Assembly: GCA_030411725.1 (NCBI GenBank)
Contig: MU839841.1
Location: 992,001-1,056,000 of the forward strand
Reading direction: 5' to 3'
DNA: 64,000 nucleotides
Source: Echria macrotheca
Taxonomy: Eukaryota; Ascomycota; Sordariomycetes; Sordariales; Schizotheciaceae
A model generated the notes under the pieces. The model saw nothing but the letters and a program-made list of their open reading frames with translations, did no database searches and had not been told where the DNA came from. This document shows, one piece after another, positions 21,316 through 32,303 of the stretch. Positions within the stretch are counted from its first letter, which is position 1; each line of letters opens with the position of its first letter. Both the position numbers and the translations under genes were made by a program.

Positions 21316-23292
21316 CTAATCACTTTCCTTCTTCTCCCCCTTCTCCAAGACCCCCAACTTCACCACAAGCTCCGTGTTCTCCTTCTGCAGAGCCCCAACC
21401 TGCTCCCTCAACATCTCCATCTCCCTCACAACCAAATCCCTCTCGGCCTTCACCTTGTCCAGCTCGGCCCTCAGATCCCTCCTCTCCTCCTTCTCCTTCG
21501 CCTTCCTGGCCTTCTCCTCCGCCTTCTTCCGCTGGGCCTCCTTCTTCTCCGCCAGCCGCGCCATATCCCTCTCGAACTTGGCCTGGTGCTTGGCTACTTC
21601 CTTCTCGTGCCTCTCCCTCAGCTTCTTCTCTTCATCCTCATCCTTCGCCTTTTGGTCTTTTTCTTCGTCGGAATGGTTCTTGCGGTTGGTGGATCGCTTC
21701 AGCGCCTGGCGCTCCTGGTTCTTAATCATCTTCTCGTGCGCGCGGCGGTGTCGCTCCTGCAGCTTGGCTAGGTCCTTGTCATGCTCCCGCTCTGCTTTTG
21801 TCGACAGCGAAACCGACGGGGCGGGGGTAGTCTGCGACGATGAGGTGACAGAACGTACCGACGACGCGAGGTCCGGAAGTGACGCTTTATCGTCTCCCTC
21901 TTCAAGGCCCTCACCATCTTCGGCCGACGCATAGTCCGAAAGATCAGTCATGTCGGAATCCGTCCAGTCGTCGGTCGTCTGAAGCGACGGCAGACGAGGC
22001 AGAACCACGGAACCGGCAGCCTCCAGTGCGCTGGCGATCATCCCGTAGAGCCCAGACGGAGCAGGTTCCTCCTCCTTCTCATCCACCTTTTCCTCACCAG
22101 CACCCCCCTGAGCATTGTCAGCCTGGTCATGCACCTCGACCCCTTCCTCCTCCAAACCCTTCTCCCCCGTCAACTCCTCCATACTCTTCGCCTTCAACCA
22201 ACTAACAAAGCGCCCCGCATCACCCACAATCCCCCCCGGCGTCCCCTTCTCAACCATAAACCTAGGCACACTCCCGCCCGGATCACTCCGCGTAACCATA
22301 AGCCACTCAATCGCCGTCTCGTCCTCCTCCTCTTCCTCGTCCCCATCCCTCCCCAAATCCACACTCGACCTCGTCCTCCTCACCTTCGGCCCCACCCTCC
22401 TCACCTCCCTCACCACCTCAACCGACTCATACGTCCCCCTGATGAACCCATTCCGCACAGGACACTCAGGCTGATCGACACATGGCCTCGAGACCAACAT
22501 AAACTGCCTACCCTTCCCCTCTTCCTCTCCTTCCTCGTCCTCATCAGACCGAAAAAGCGCAGTAACAAAATCCCTCGGCGTGGTAGGCCCCGGAAACCTC
22601 ACACTAACAAGAAACACATCCACCACGCCCGTCCCGTTCTCCCCGCCCAAGGAACACACCTTCTTCTCGGCCCCCAACCCCCTCACACTCTTGACCTCCT
22701 CCCCCGAGCGCACCGTCGACGTCTCCCCAAATTCCCTCTTCAAGCCCGCCCTCCACTTCTCAAACGACGCCACCTCCGATAGAGAATGCACGCTGCGCCG
22801 CGCGAACCACGCCCCCTTCCCGTCGCGCGCCGCCAGCTTGAACACGGATATCGACATCGGGTTCTCCTTGGCCGAGAGCTTGACGGGCTTCCATTCCGTC
22901 CGGAGCTCGGCTGCTATCTTGGACGCGGCTGGGTTGGCGGAACCTGACAGACTAGTACTGGTGGTGGTGGGCAGGGAGAAGTGTACCGCGCTATCGGTTT
23001 GGGCGCGCGCTCTGGCGGCGGCGGCGGAGGCTTTGGTGGACTTGTGGTGGTCATCGGAGGAGGAGGAGGTGGCGGCGGCGGCGGGGGGAGGAATCGAGTC
23101 GATTAGGATTTGCGCGTTGGAGAAGGTTGTGGTTATGAGTTCGTCGAGGGTTGTTGGTTTGGTGGATTCTTTCTCCGGCGACGAACTGCTGGTGTCCGAG
23201 GTAGTAGTGGTGGTGCTGTCGGTCTCTTCTGCACCGGCTAGGTCGCGCCATGATAGTGGGCCGAGATGTTTGAAGGGTTCGTGGTGTGCCAT
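21316..23292 (-). CDS. DUF3074-type START-like protein with coiled-coil tail
   Basis: Single exon, 658 aa. The N-terminus (MAHHEPFKHLGPLSWRDL) and the region to about residue 390 match my memory of fungal DUF3074 proteins, which belong to the START-like lipid-binding fold. Visible elements include EWKPVKLSAKENPMSISVFKL, FPGPTTPRDFVTAL, PEC..RNGFIRGTYESVE and FMVEKGTPGGIVGDAGRFV. An acidic Ser-rich linker follows. A long charged helix (about 510-650) rich in Lys/Glu/Arg has heptad character and is probably a coiled coil. The ligand and cellular site are unknown. No signal peptide or membrane segment was seen. Confidence 0.85.
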   Translation of the reverse strand: MAHHEPFKHLGPLSWRDLAGAEETDSTTTTTSDTSSSSPEKESTKPTTLDELITTTFSNAQILIDSIPPPAAAATSSSSDDHHKSTKASAAAARARAQTDSAVHFSLPTTTSTSLSGSANPAASKIAAELRTEWKPVKLSAKENPMSISVFKLAARDGKGAWFARRSVHSLSEVASFEKWRAGLKREFGETSTVRSGEEVKSVRGLGAEKKVCSLGGENGTGVVDVFLVSVRFPGPTTPRDFVTALFRSDEDEEGEEEGKGRQFMLVSRPCVDQPECPVRNGFIRGTYESVEVVREVRRVGPKVRRTRSSVDLGRDGDEEEEEDETAIEWLMVTRSDPGGSVPRFMVEKGTPGGIVGDAGRFVSWLKAKSMEELTGEKGLEEEGVEVHDQADNAQGGAGEEKVDEKEEEPAPSGLYGMIASALEAAGSVVLPRLPSLQTTDDWTDSDMTDLSDYASAEDGEGLEEGDDKASLPDLASSVRSVTSSSQTTPAPSVSLSTKAEREHDKDLAKLQERHRRAHEKMIKNQERQALKRSTNRKNHSDEEKDQKAKDEDEEKKLRERHEKEVAKHQAKFERDMARLAEKKEAQRKKAEEKARKAKEKEERRDLRAELDKVKAERDLVVREMEMLREQVGALQKENTELVVKLGVLEKGEKKESD

Positions 23293-23906
23293 GTTTTTTT
23301 TTCTTTCTTTTCTTGTTCGTGACCAAATGTGCTCGTTGATGGTAGTTCTTGCGTTTCGTGAGAGGTAGGTACTGTTGGTTGTTGTTGTGTAGGTGCTCGT
23401 TCTGTAAATTTGGAAAAGAGGTCAAATCAATGGTTTAGAAAAGATACCTCCTCCAAACCGCTCTGGAATCAATACTCTATACCCCTCAGTTTTATTGCTT
23501 CATCCGAAAGATGCACCTGCATTTATGGCTAGCATACAAAAGGTACGCAAGTAATCGGGAACCTGGATGGCTACCAGTGTTGACGTCATGCCTTGCGCAG
23601 CCCAACTTACTGCCAACCACTCGGTTGCACCTGGCGTCATCACCTCAAAACCCCTGAGCACCACTGCAGGCACTGCTACGAGCGGAACAGTCACTCCGTT
23701 CCTGTCGGTCTCGAGACTACTTCTAATGCCCAACGCTACAACGCCAGAATGCCGTGAAATGCATGCCCCAATAAACCCGCTGCACCGCCTGAGCTCATTA
23801 TCGTCTTTATGACGGGCCCCATCGACTCGACCACGTGTTGCTGCCCTGGTCAATGTCTCCCAAACCCACAAAAGGTCACTGTCTCCCCTGAACAAAAGTC
23901 TCCCGC
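23293..23906. other. Intergenic, DUF3074 promoter and EDC3 3' flank
   Basis: 614 bases between two minus-strand genes. A 131-codon minus-strand frame (23500-23895) has no recognisable domain and begins just after the EDC3 stop, so I treat it as chance. Confidence 0.5.
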
Positions 23907-26180
23907 CTACTCATCCTCATCCCCTCGTATCCCCTGGTACCGCATCTCTAGCACCCACTTCTGATCAAAGTCTACTCCCTTGCGCATCTTGGTCCCCGCC
24001 TTCTTCCACACCGCTGCTCCCAATCCCATATCCGCCAGGTAGAGCTTCCACTCCGTCACCCCATCGTCCGGCACAGACACGTCCCCCGCCAACACCGTGT
24101 CCCCGTCCTCATTGTCCGCCGCCACCATGGCCTCCAACAAGCCCTTCTTTGGCGCCCCAATCGCAACCACGTATCGCGGCTTAACATACAGTCGGTTGCC
24201 GTCCACCACGTTGACCTTGCCCGATGACGGATCCATGCCCGTAGGCACGTCCACTGCCAGCTTAAACGCTTCGTTGCGGTTGGCCCACTCAATCAACTCG
24301 TAGACCGTCGCCTGGTCACCGCTCCGTAGTTCCTCAAACGAAATGGCAAGCCCCAAAAGCGCGTCCACGATGAGCATGATCGGTGCAGGGTTACCGAGAC
24401 TGCTGAGCGCCGACCGCGGCGTATCGATCGTCAGGAGAGGGATGCTGATCTTGCGAAGGTGCTCGAAGAAGTCCGTCTTGGTAAACGCTTGCCCGCCCAG
24501 GTTCCTGTACAACCGCAGCTGCTGCCGCATGTCATCCAGCAGATCCCGGTTCCCCCGCTCCAACCCGACGATGCACACAATCACGTTAAGACCCTTGTTG
24601 TGCAGGTGTCGGGCGGCCGCTATGGCCCGCACACCCGACTTGTTATTGCCCGCCAGAACCACCACCGTCTGCGGCACCGGAGCCCCGGTCGATGGGTCGA
24701 CAGCACCCGCGTGCCGGACCCGGATGGCAGGGTCCGTGAGCGCCATAAGCGTCGCCTCGGCAAGACTGCGCCCCGCGTTCTCGGTCATGATATCTTGGCT
24801 CAAACCGATCTCGTTATGCGCAATGTTTTCGAGGTTGAGCATCTGCAGAGCCGAAACGGGTTCGACCCGCCGGTTCGAGGGTACCAGATACAGCCCTTGA
24901 GGAGCTGCGGTAGCGAGCTGCTTGCCTTTGTCAATGACTGCCGCGTTGGCCGAGAGCCGGCTGTTTGGACGGCTTCCCCTGTTGGACTGAGTACGGTGAT
25001 GGCTTACACCAGAGTTGACCCTGCTCATGACCTGTCCGGCCGTCGCTCCGCTAGCCTTGCGAGACTGCGATCTCCGGCCGGTCGACACCTTGCTCTCACC
25101 TCGCCGCGAGCCTTGTCTGCTGCCCATGCCCGGCTCCCTGCCGCTCAGCCGCTCCCCGCCGTTGAGGGCCCCGTCGTCCGCCTCGCTGTTCCAGTAGTCG
25201 TTGCCCGGCGGGTTGGGAGCCTTGTCCTTGGGCTTGGCTGTCGTCGGCGTCGTCGCCAGCACATTTTCCGAATAATGCAGGTTCTTGCCGCCAGCCGTTC
25301 CTGGCTTCGCTCGGGGCTGCCGGTTGTGCGACACCAAACGGTCTGCTTCGTTGACCGGGTCCGACTTCCTCATCTGCTCAAACAAGTTTTGCTTATCGAA
25401 CTTGGCAAGGCCGCCCTCAAAGTCGAAATCGCCCATGTCTTGAACATCCGTAACATCCTCCGACGCCCATCCATTGTCGTTGTGCCGTACCTTCTTGAGT
25501 GAGTTGAACGGCTGGAAGGAGGAAGTACTCTGTAGAATTGGGGTCTGTCTCCAACCCTTGCCCGCGACCCTGGATGGCTGCGGCGAATCATCCACTGCTC
25601 CGTTCTTCGTGCTGACTGCGCGTCGTGGCCGCCGCTTCTTCTTACCGCTGGCCGTTTGGTCCGGCTGCAGGTTCGCATCGGGAGCCAGTGCCTCATCTGC
25701 AGATTCTGTCGCGACGGCCTTGCCCCCAACATGTAAGCTCTGAAGCGCGTCGGCTACCGGTGTGACATCTTGGGAGCTGCTCGCTGGGCGGATCGTCGGC
25801 AGGCCGATGTTCTCCGGATCTCTCTTCTCGCTGGTATTGGGTTGCGGGTGCGGGTCTGGCCGGTGACCTCCTCGAGAGCCCTGCCTTCCGACAGCGAGGA
25901 TGGCAGGATCGACAAAAGCGGGCTGCGGTGGTTGATCGGCGGGTTGAACGGCGGCCGGAACGGTAGGCTGGGGCGTTGAGGCGGCAGCGATCTCGACGAG
26001 GTCGGCAATATTGGACGACGCGATGGTGACCCGCGGCTCCCACCTGCCGGACCCAAGATGCCAGACATTGCTAAGCGTCAGGCTAGATCCAGCTTCGAGG
26101 GCGCTGACGGTGCCTTTCAAGCTGACGGGCGGGTCGAACAGGGTGACCTGCATCTGCAGCCCGATGAAGTCAGTCGTCAT
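23907..26180 (-). CDS. EDC3: EDC3, enhancer of mRNA decapping
   Basis: Single exon, 757 aa. EDC3 is a P-body scaffold that activates the Dcp1-Dcp2 decapping enzyme and binds the DEAD-box helicase Dhh1. An N-terminal LSm-type domain (about 1-60: MTTDFIGLQMQVTL, GTVSALEAG, LTLSNVW) is followed by a long disordered linker. The FDF motif region (about 250-290: GDFDFEGGLAKFDK, LFEQMRK) is next. The C-terminal YjeF-N Rossmann domain (about 500-740) starts with MTENAGRSLAE and contains VVLAGNNKSGVRAI. Its glycine-rich loop lacks the GGDG of active NAD(P)HX epimerases, as expected for EDC3. The start at 26180 is chosen because the LSm domain begins there; 42 upstream in-frame codons look like leader. 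The domain order is diagnostic. Confidence 0.95.
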   Translation of the reverse strand: MTTDFIGLQMQVTLFDPPVSLKGTVSALEAGSSLTLSNVWHLGSGRWEPRVTIASSNIADLVEIAAASTPQPTVPAAVQPADQPPQPAFVDPAILAVGRQGSRGGHRPDPHPQPNTSEKRDPENIGLPTIRPASSSQDVTPVADALQSLHVGGKAVATESADEALAPDANLQPDQTASGKKKRRPRRAVSTKNGAVDDSPQPSRVAGKGWRQTPILQSTSSFQPFNSLKKVRHNDNGWASEDVTDVQDMGDFDFEGGLAKFDKQNLFEQMRKSDPVNEADRLVSHNRQPRAKPGTAGGKNLHYSENVLATTPTTAKPKDKAPNPPGNDYWNSEADDGALNGGERLSGREPGMGSRQGSRRGESKVSTGRRSQSRKASGATAGQVMSRVNSGVSHHRTQSNRGSRPNSRLSANAAVIDKGKQLATAAPQGLYLVPSNRRVEPVSALQMLNLENIAHNEIGLSQDIMTENAGRSLAEATLMALTDPAIRVRHAGAVDPSTGAPVPQTVVVLAGNNKSGVRAIAAARHLHNKGLNVIVCIVGLERGNRDLLDDMRQQLRLYRNLGGQAFTKTDFFEHLRKISIPLLTIDTPRSALSSLGNPAPIMLIVDALLGLAISFEELRSGDQATVYELIEWANRNEAFKLAVDVPTGMDPSSGKVNVVDGNRLYVKPRYVVAIGAPKKGLLEAMVAADNEDGDTVLAGDVSVPDDGVTEWKLYLADMGLGAAVWKKAGTKMRKGVDFDQKWVLEMRYQGIRGDEDE

Positions 26181-26845
26181 GGTTGCGGGTCTCGGGCTGG
26201 CGACCGGGGAAGCTCGTCGGGTCGACACAAAGGCCAGAGCGGCTGCGGATTCGACGCGCTTCAATCGGCCAACAAAGCGGGCATGGAGGCAGCGCTGGTT
26301 GAACACGCGGGGATGGGTTTTGTTGGTGGCGACACGGGGCGGCGTCGCGATTGTCTGGCCGTGTTGCAGGGGGGCGGTGGAAAGGTGGAAAGTTGCCCAA
26401 GAGTTGTTTGATGAATGTCGCGCGCCTTGCCCTTTACTTTTGCTTATCGATAGGAGGAGGAGGAGGGGCTAACTACCTACCGTACCGCTGACTGCAGGCC
26501 ACAGGCACGAGACAGCTGTGTCTCTATAAAAAGGCCCTGGCCACCGTCGAAGCATTGCAGCCCCATTCGGCCGCATGCAAATCATTTAGCGCTTGCGTGG
26601 TGTAACAGAACCACTTGCATGAATTGCCATGTTGCCAAATGCATTGCTGACTAGAAGTACTATCTACGAGCTCATCCCTGGGGCGCCCACAGGCCCAAGT
26701 AAACGCCTAGACGTCAACTGTCGACTGTTCCCATGGATATCTAACGAGGCCTCGACCGGCTCTAGAGCACTGATGCTATCCCTACACGCCGACCAAAATA
26801 AGCAACCCAACGCCGTGCATATGCAGTCCATGTCCTCGTCGTCGG
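26181..26845. promoter_or_regulatory. EDC3 promoter region / PIF1 3' flank
   Basis: 665 bases between the EDC3 start and the PIF1 stop, both on the minus strand. A CTATAAAAAGG sequence near 26524-26534 reads on the plus strand and faces no gene, so its meaning is unclear. No coding gene seen. Confidence 0.45.
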
Positions 26846-29436
26846 TCAGTAGTAACCCGCAGCCATGGCCTCTTGATATTCATCCTCGTCGCCGAAATCG
26901 CGAGGCTGCTGCTTCCCCAGCTTGGCTGGTGCTTCCTGTTTGGCCACGAAGCTGGCAATTGAGTTCTTCTTCTGTACCGCCATTTCCGCGCTATAGAGCT
27001 GGTTGTAAAAGTTGATGACGTGCGGATGCGCCATTACCTTGTCCTTGCGGAAATCGAGCACCTGGAGACCTTGCTGGGTCGTGGCTCGACTGAGCGCCAC
27101 GTACGCCTGTCCCTTTTCGAAAACCTTGCCCAAATTCACCTTGACACGCTCCAGAGTCTGTCCTTGTGCCTTGTGGATCGATAGCGCCCACGCGAGTATC
27201 AGAGGCACTTGTCTGCGTGACGCCTGCGTCTCGCCAGTCGGAAGCTCCACCTTCCAATCCTCGGGGCAGCAGAGCAGCTGCCGGAATGAGCCGTCCTGGA
27301 GGTGGAATCTGACCAGCGGGTACTCTTGGGTGTCAGTCTTGCCGGCTTCAAGAGCGTTGGTAAATGCCCGAATCCTCTTCTTCTTATCCGTCTCCGTCTC
27401 CGAGCCGTAGCCAGTCTCCCCCATTGTCTTCTCGAATGCTGCCTCGGTCGTGAAGCCCACTACCTTGCCGATGGAGCCATTTACAAGGGACTCGTCCAAG
27501 TTCTTGATAAGCATGACCTGGGCACCCTTTCTCAGCTCCAATGTCGGTGGCGCCATCATGTTTGCAAGTAGTCTGTCGCGGATCTTGTCATCGCCCGTGT
27601 CGAATGCTTGGTAGTGGTATGGCTTCGACTTGAGGGCTTGAAGGCGTCTCCGGTTAGCCGCGTCCACTTCGGCCCTGGTCGGGAATCTGCATTGCATTAG
27701 CATATAACCTGGGATCGCTGAGACGTGCATACAGTTCCGTAACTTCAATACCGTCATCAAAGTGGAGTTCTCTGTTCAGAGCCTTGAAGTTCTGGACGGT
27801 ACGCTCTGTGATCCGCCCAAGGCGCATCTCGTTGAGCATTTCGGCGAATTCTATAACTAGTTAGCATCCGACGCCGACGTAATGATGCGAAGGACATACC
27901 GGGATCTTTCTGACGGAAGACCTCAGTCAAGCCTATCGTGTGATCGATCGACAACTTCCACGTTGCCGCGTCAAACGCAAACTTGACGCTTCGTTGCTTG
28001 TCACCGTCAGGGACAGGGGGGAGCTGGAAGAAATCACCCGTGATAACAAGCTGAATACCACCCCAAGGACGGCCGTTGTTCCGAATAACCCTCCCGATTT
28101 GGGACAGCTTATCGAACAGATCGCCATCCACCATCGAGATCTCATCAATAATCAAAGTTCTCGTCTTCAACCACCGTGTTTTGGCCTTCGGGTTGCGTCG
28201 AATCTTCTTGATAAGCGTCTGTGCATCCTCCTTCCCAAGACCAATGCCCGAGAAGCTGTGGAGCGTCATTCCTCCAATATTACAAGCAGCCAGACCTGTT
28301 GAGGCTGTAACGGCCAGCTTCTCGGGGTCACGGCCGTACTTCTTCTTGAGATCTTCGATAATAGATCGCATCAGAACCGATTTACCCGTACCGGCGGGTC
28401 CAGTGAAAAAGACGCTTTTGCCCTCCTCGACCACCAACTTCTTGATATGCTGCTGCTCGGAACTGAGAGCGATAGCTATGGCCTTTTGTTGGTATGACTT
28501 CATCGCGCGTTGCATCTCTTCCACGGACGCTTCCGCCTTGGTGGCCGACTCTTTTTTCTGCGTCTTAAGCTGCTTCTTCTGTGCCTTGAGTTCGCTATCG
28601 GTCTTGTTCCATACCATGGGCTCTTTCTTTGCCTTGGCCGGAGGCTGAGCCGCCGCCTCGTACATGACCTCGATGTCATCCTCGTTTGACGATTGTTGCA
28701 ACCAGGGTAGCCCTCGTTTCCTTTTGGTTGGTTGTGAGATTGGGGGCTCGTCCGGAGATACCCGCTTTGCGATTCTGGGGGGCTGGTAGTGGGACGGCGA
28801 GGATGGCGACCACGAAAGCCTGCTTGTGTTGGTTGCGGGGGGTTGATCTGGGGTAGAGGCCGGAGGGTGGGTTATTGTTTTCTGAGGGGGTAATGGGGGA
28901 AGCGTCGAAGGAGCCTCAAAGTCGAGAGCGTTATCGTCGCTGAAATCGCCGTCGGAAATATCCACGAAGGGGGCTTGGAAGCTACTCTTAGCTCTGCCAT
29001 CCGAACCCGAGCCCGTGAGGTCAATGATGTCGGGCGGATCTTTGAACGAGTCAGTCCCGTATAAGGAGGCCATATTGCTGCTGCTGCGCGCCAACGGGCG
29101 GGTTGCATTTGACGAGCGACTCGACAATGGTGCCGACGGCTTTGCTGCAGTCGAGACAGCAGGTTTGGCGAAGCTGCTGGTGGATGGCGGCTTCGTCAAC
29201 ATGTCGCGGATGTTGCCATTCTGTGCCGGACTGCTGGACGGGAACAGCTGTTTGGCAAGATCCCTCTTCGTGGAGGCCTTCCGCCTGTCCACATCCCGCC
29301 CCAGCATTGTCGGATTCGAAAAGGCCGCGGGCAGTGCTACCGCCGGCACATGTGCAATCGAGCCAGGCTGGTGGGTGAGGATCTTGGGGAGCGAGATGGC
29401 TGGTCTTTTGAGATGACTGCAAAGCACAGCCTTCAT
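26846..29436 (-). CDS. PIF1: PIF1-family 5'-3' DNA helicase
   Basis: Three exons, 27900-29436, 27733-27850 and 26846-27686 (831 aa), with introns of 49 and 46 bases. PIF1 unwinds G-quadruplexes and forked DNA and acts in nuclear telomere and mitochondrial DNA maintenance. Walker A is GPAGTGKS (about 346-353). Motif II is IIDEISM (Asp431-Glu432), running into the PIF1 signature DLFDKLSQIGRVIR, then ITGDFFQLPPV. C-terminal motifs are IHKAQGQTLERV and QAYVALSRATT. The second intron restores ELFPTRAEV across the junction, which fixes its boundaries. The N-terminus from ATG 29436 (MKAVLCSHLKRPAISLPK) is basic and could be a mitochondrial presequence. A downstream ATG at 29307 (MLGRDVDRRK) could give a nuclear form. 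Residues about 50-280 are disordered and Ser/Pro-rich. Confidence 0.95.
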
Positions 29437-32303
29437 CCAGGCCAGCTCCAAACAAAAGACGTGGTTGGAGGTGCGGGTTCAGAATTGGCTTTGTTGATTG
29501 GGAAGGCACGTTGACCCGTCTCCGCTGCGGTCGCGTTTGGTCAAACAGCCAGCCGTATTCAGATCCAAAAAATCGACGTTTTGGGAATCGCCCCACATCA
29601 TGCCCAAGATACTGCAAGATGCCGGTGCAAATACCCATACAAACCCCGAAACGCTGCACGAAACAACAGCCCAATTAAAAGATTAATTGCGCGCTCGATA
29701 CAAACAGCTCTTCATCAAGCCCTGCGATCAAAATTTCTTTCATGTATCAATGTGGCTGTTTGCGTATATTGCGTCTCTTAACTTGCACTTGTGGACTTGG
29801 TTTGAGAGGGCAAGTCGGCGGGGTACTAACAGATGGTTAACAATTTGCCCAACGCGGAATTCTATTGGTTGGATTACCGCTGTGTGGGCCCTTCAGCAAT
29901 CGCGTCTGGAGCGCGAAAGCTCGTGCGCGTTGTTAGTGGTGGTGGGGCTGGCTTAGTCAATCTCTGTATCTCACCTAGGTGAGCATCTGGGGCTCACGTG
30001 TCTCTTTTTGCACGTTGCCGACGAGTACGGATACATCCTGTAACAATTGCATATTCTACATCGGCATAGCACGATTGTCCCACGGTTGCGGGCTGTGACT
30101 TGCATTGGGCCTGCCCACACTGCCCAGACTTTTCTTTCCCGGATTCTTCTGACCACCACAAACCCCCAAAGTTGCTGCCCCAATTGGGATGGATGCATCT
30201 TCCATGATGCATTGCTGTCGCTGTCTTCCTCTCTCGGTCTCGAAAACCAGCACAAGAACGCCTTCTGCCCACGTTTCGGTGACTGGAAGGGTTTGGGAAG
30301 CTGTAAGGTGTCGATGGAGATGCGGGTCGACCCCCAAATTGCAACAAAGAAGCGAACCGCCGTCGAGGTCAGCCAGTCATCGGCGCAGTGACATGGAAGC
30401 CGGCCGAGTGGCTGGCCCGCGGCCCCGCGTGACCTCTCCACGTTGCGGTGGCGTCGGCGCTGGCCCTTGCGCCCGGATCCGATGCATGATTCCCGGCGTC
30501 GGACACCGATTCCCCATTGATTGGACGCTTGAAATGCATTTTCTGTGATGGAAGACTGCAATTTCTTTTGCGCCCGGGTGCCCGACATGGACGATACATT
30601 TCACTGCGATACTGGGATGAAAGCTCTCTCCTCATTTTATTCTGGATACGCGCGAAGTGTTCTTGCGGCTTTGCTTCCTGCATCAAGTCTCAGTTGCCTA
30701 TCTTTACGCCTTGGCCCTGTATCTTGGTTTCTTGGGTTCACTCGCTAGGCACCGACTAGAGTAAACTACCGACATTAGAGCCCTGAAATGGCCCGTGCTA
30801 ATCGGCTGAGAGCCACATGGGCCCCCGGGCTGATTTTTTTTTCATGTCTCGCTGTTTCCGTCTTGTTTAGTTCATGTTTCTCGTCCGGAAGCGTGGAACA
30901 TTCGTCGAACATGTCGATCTCCAGTCTGGCGGGCCGCTGCGGTCGACGACATCTAGACTCGTCCGCAAGAATTGGCAAGAGAGCTTGGTGGTACAAGCCT
31001 GCTTGGAAAAAGCTTGCCGCAACCACTTTCGCGGTCAAGCCCAACTGATCACCTGGAGCCAATGCTCGGCGGCATCTGGGCAGACGCTGGCCGAGCCTTG
31101 GCGAGTATATCGCGGGTCGGTCTGTCCAACCTCTGCCGCCATTGGCACCCCATGCGCCATGCGTTCCGTGTTTTGGTCGCCCTGCAGCTCCTGTGATTGA
31201 TGTTTGCAATGAGCCCTTTTCTGTCTCTCAATGGCTTCTGCCTGTGGTGGGGGGTTCCGCCGATCGCTGGTCCTCCAGACTGCGGTGGAAAGCAGCTGGG
31301 CCGGAATGCAGTCAGAGAAGTTAACTAGTGTAGTTATCGGCTCCGTGGCACGTCAGACAATGGCTTGAGATATCAACCCGGTACCTGACGGAAACACCAA
31401 TAATAACCCGATTTAGGGCTGGCTGGCTGTGTCTGTGTCCCCGTGCCGTCTGTTTGGAGCTGTCCGTTGTTCCCGGTAGTTAGTTACGTGCGACGAAACA
31501 AGATCCGAACGGCCGGGTTAAATCGCGTCAACAACTCTCCAACGTGGTGGACTGGTGACGAAATAAACTCGCCAAAAGTCAGCGTCAGCGCTACTGGAGC
31601 CCCCAACGCCAAGTTGGATTATACGCTCCGGCCGAGGGCTGCAAGCAGAGAGACGAAGCGCAATGACTTCTTGGGCGAGTCGGGATGGTCGACCCCGGCA
31701 AGCGGCCCACCGCAGGCGCCACTCTGCCGTTAGCTCAGTCCAGCAGGATGCGAGAAAGTCTGGTCCCGAAAACTTTCTTTATAAAACTGCCAATGGTCGC
31801 CCGCCTGCGTGAAGTGTGTTCTTACTCACCTCGCACACGTCTTCCGCTTCTTCCTGGAGTGAATTGGACCCAGAGCCCCACGCCTCGTTTGGTTGTTGCT
31901 GGATTCTTTCTCATTCCAGTCGCGGTGGAATCTTTCAAAGCCTGCCGGCATTGCGTCACTTGCTCGCTTCCCGCAGCATTTGTTTCCTCCCACCGCTGAT
32001 CTTTTCGTCTGGCGGGGCTCCGAGACGCCGCCACCATACGGTCATTCAACCAGGTCTACCCCGGATCTGGGCCTCTCGTTCGCGCCTCGAGAGCCATTGG
32101 CCGGTTGCGCCGTCTTCAAAACATCTCCTGGATGCATCGCCGACTGCTGGGACCCGCGCCAGGACCTTTCCACCGCCACGGCCGGCTGCCCGTCTGCGCA
32201 ACCCCCCACCGACGCCGTCAACTCCGGTTCCTGTCGTTCAGTCTTGAAGCCGCTGGCTGAGAGAGTTTCGCTCCCTTAACGGCACCCCCCAGAATTCTTC
32301 GCG
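29437..32303. promoter_or_regulatory. Long divergent intergenic region PIF1 / NHA1
   Basis: About 2.9 kb between divergent starts. ORFs up to 205 codons exist on both strands (for example 29971-30588 minus) but none resembles a known protein or shows plausible splice structure. The last 400 bases are pyrimidine-rich and look like the antiporter leader. Confidence 0.45.

Noticed and set aside
23500..23895. 131-codon minus-strand ORF just downstream of EDC3
   Set aside because: No recognisable domain, and it lies in the expected EDC3 3' UTR. Nothing distinguishes it from chance open frames in GC-rich DNA.
27665..27690. A 22-base mini-intron in PIF1 (GTTATA...GCAG)
   Set aside because: Too short to splice. 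The 46-base intron with a GTATGC donor (27687-27732) restores the conserved ELFPTRAEV motif instead.
29437..29451. Five extra N-terminal codons on PIF1 (MELAW)
   Set aside because: The first codon there is TTG, not ATG. The first true ATG in frame is at 29436.
29971..30588. 205-codon minus-strand ORF in the PIF1/NHA1 intergenic region
   Set aside because: Codon use and composition look random, with no conserved motif; several overlapping frames of similar length exist on both strands.
31728..31760. GTTAGCTCAGTCCAGCAGG, resembling a tRNA A box
   Set aside because: No B box (GGTTCRANYCC), no acceptor stem and no cloverleaf could be found around it.
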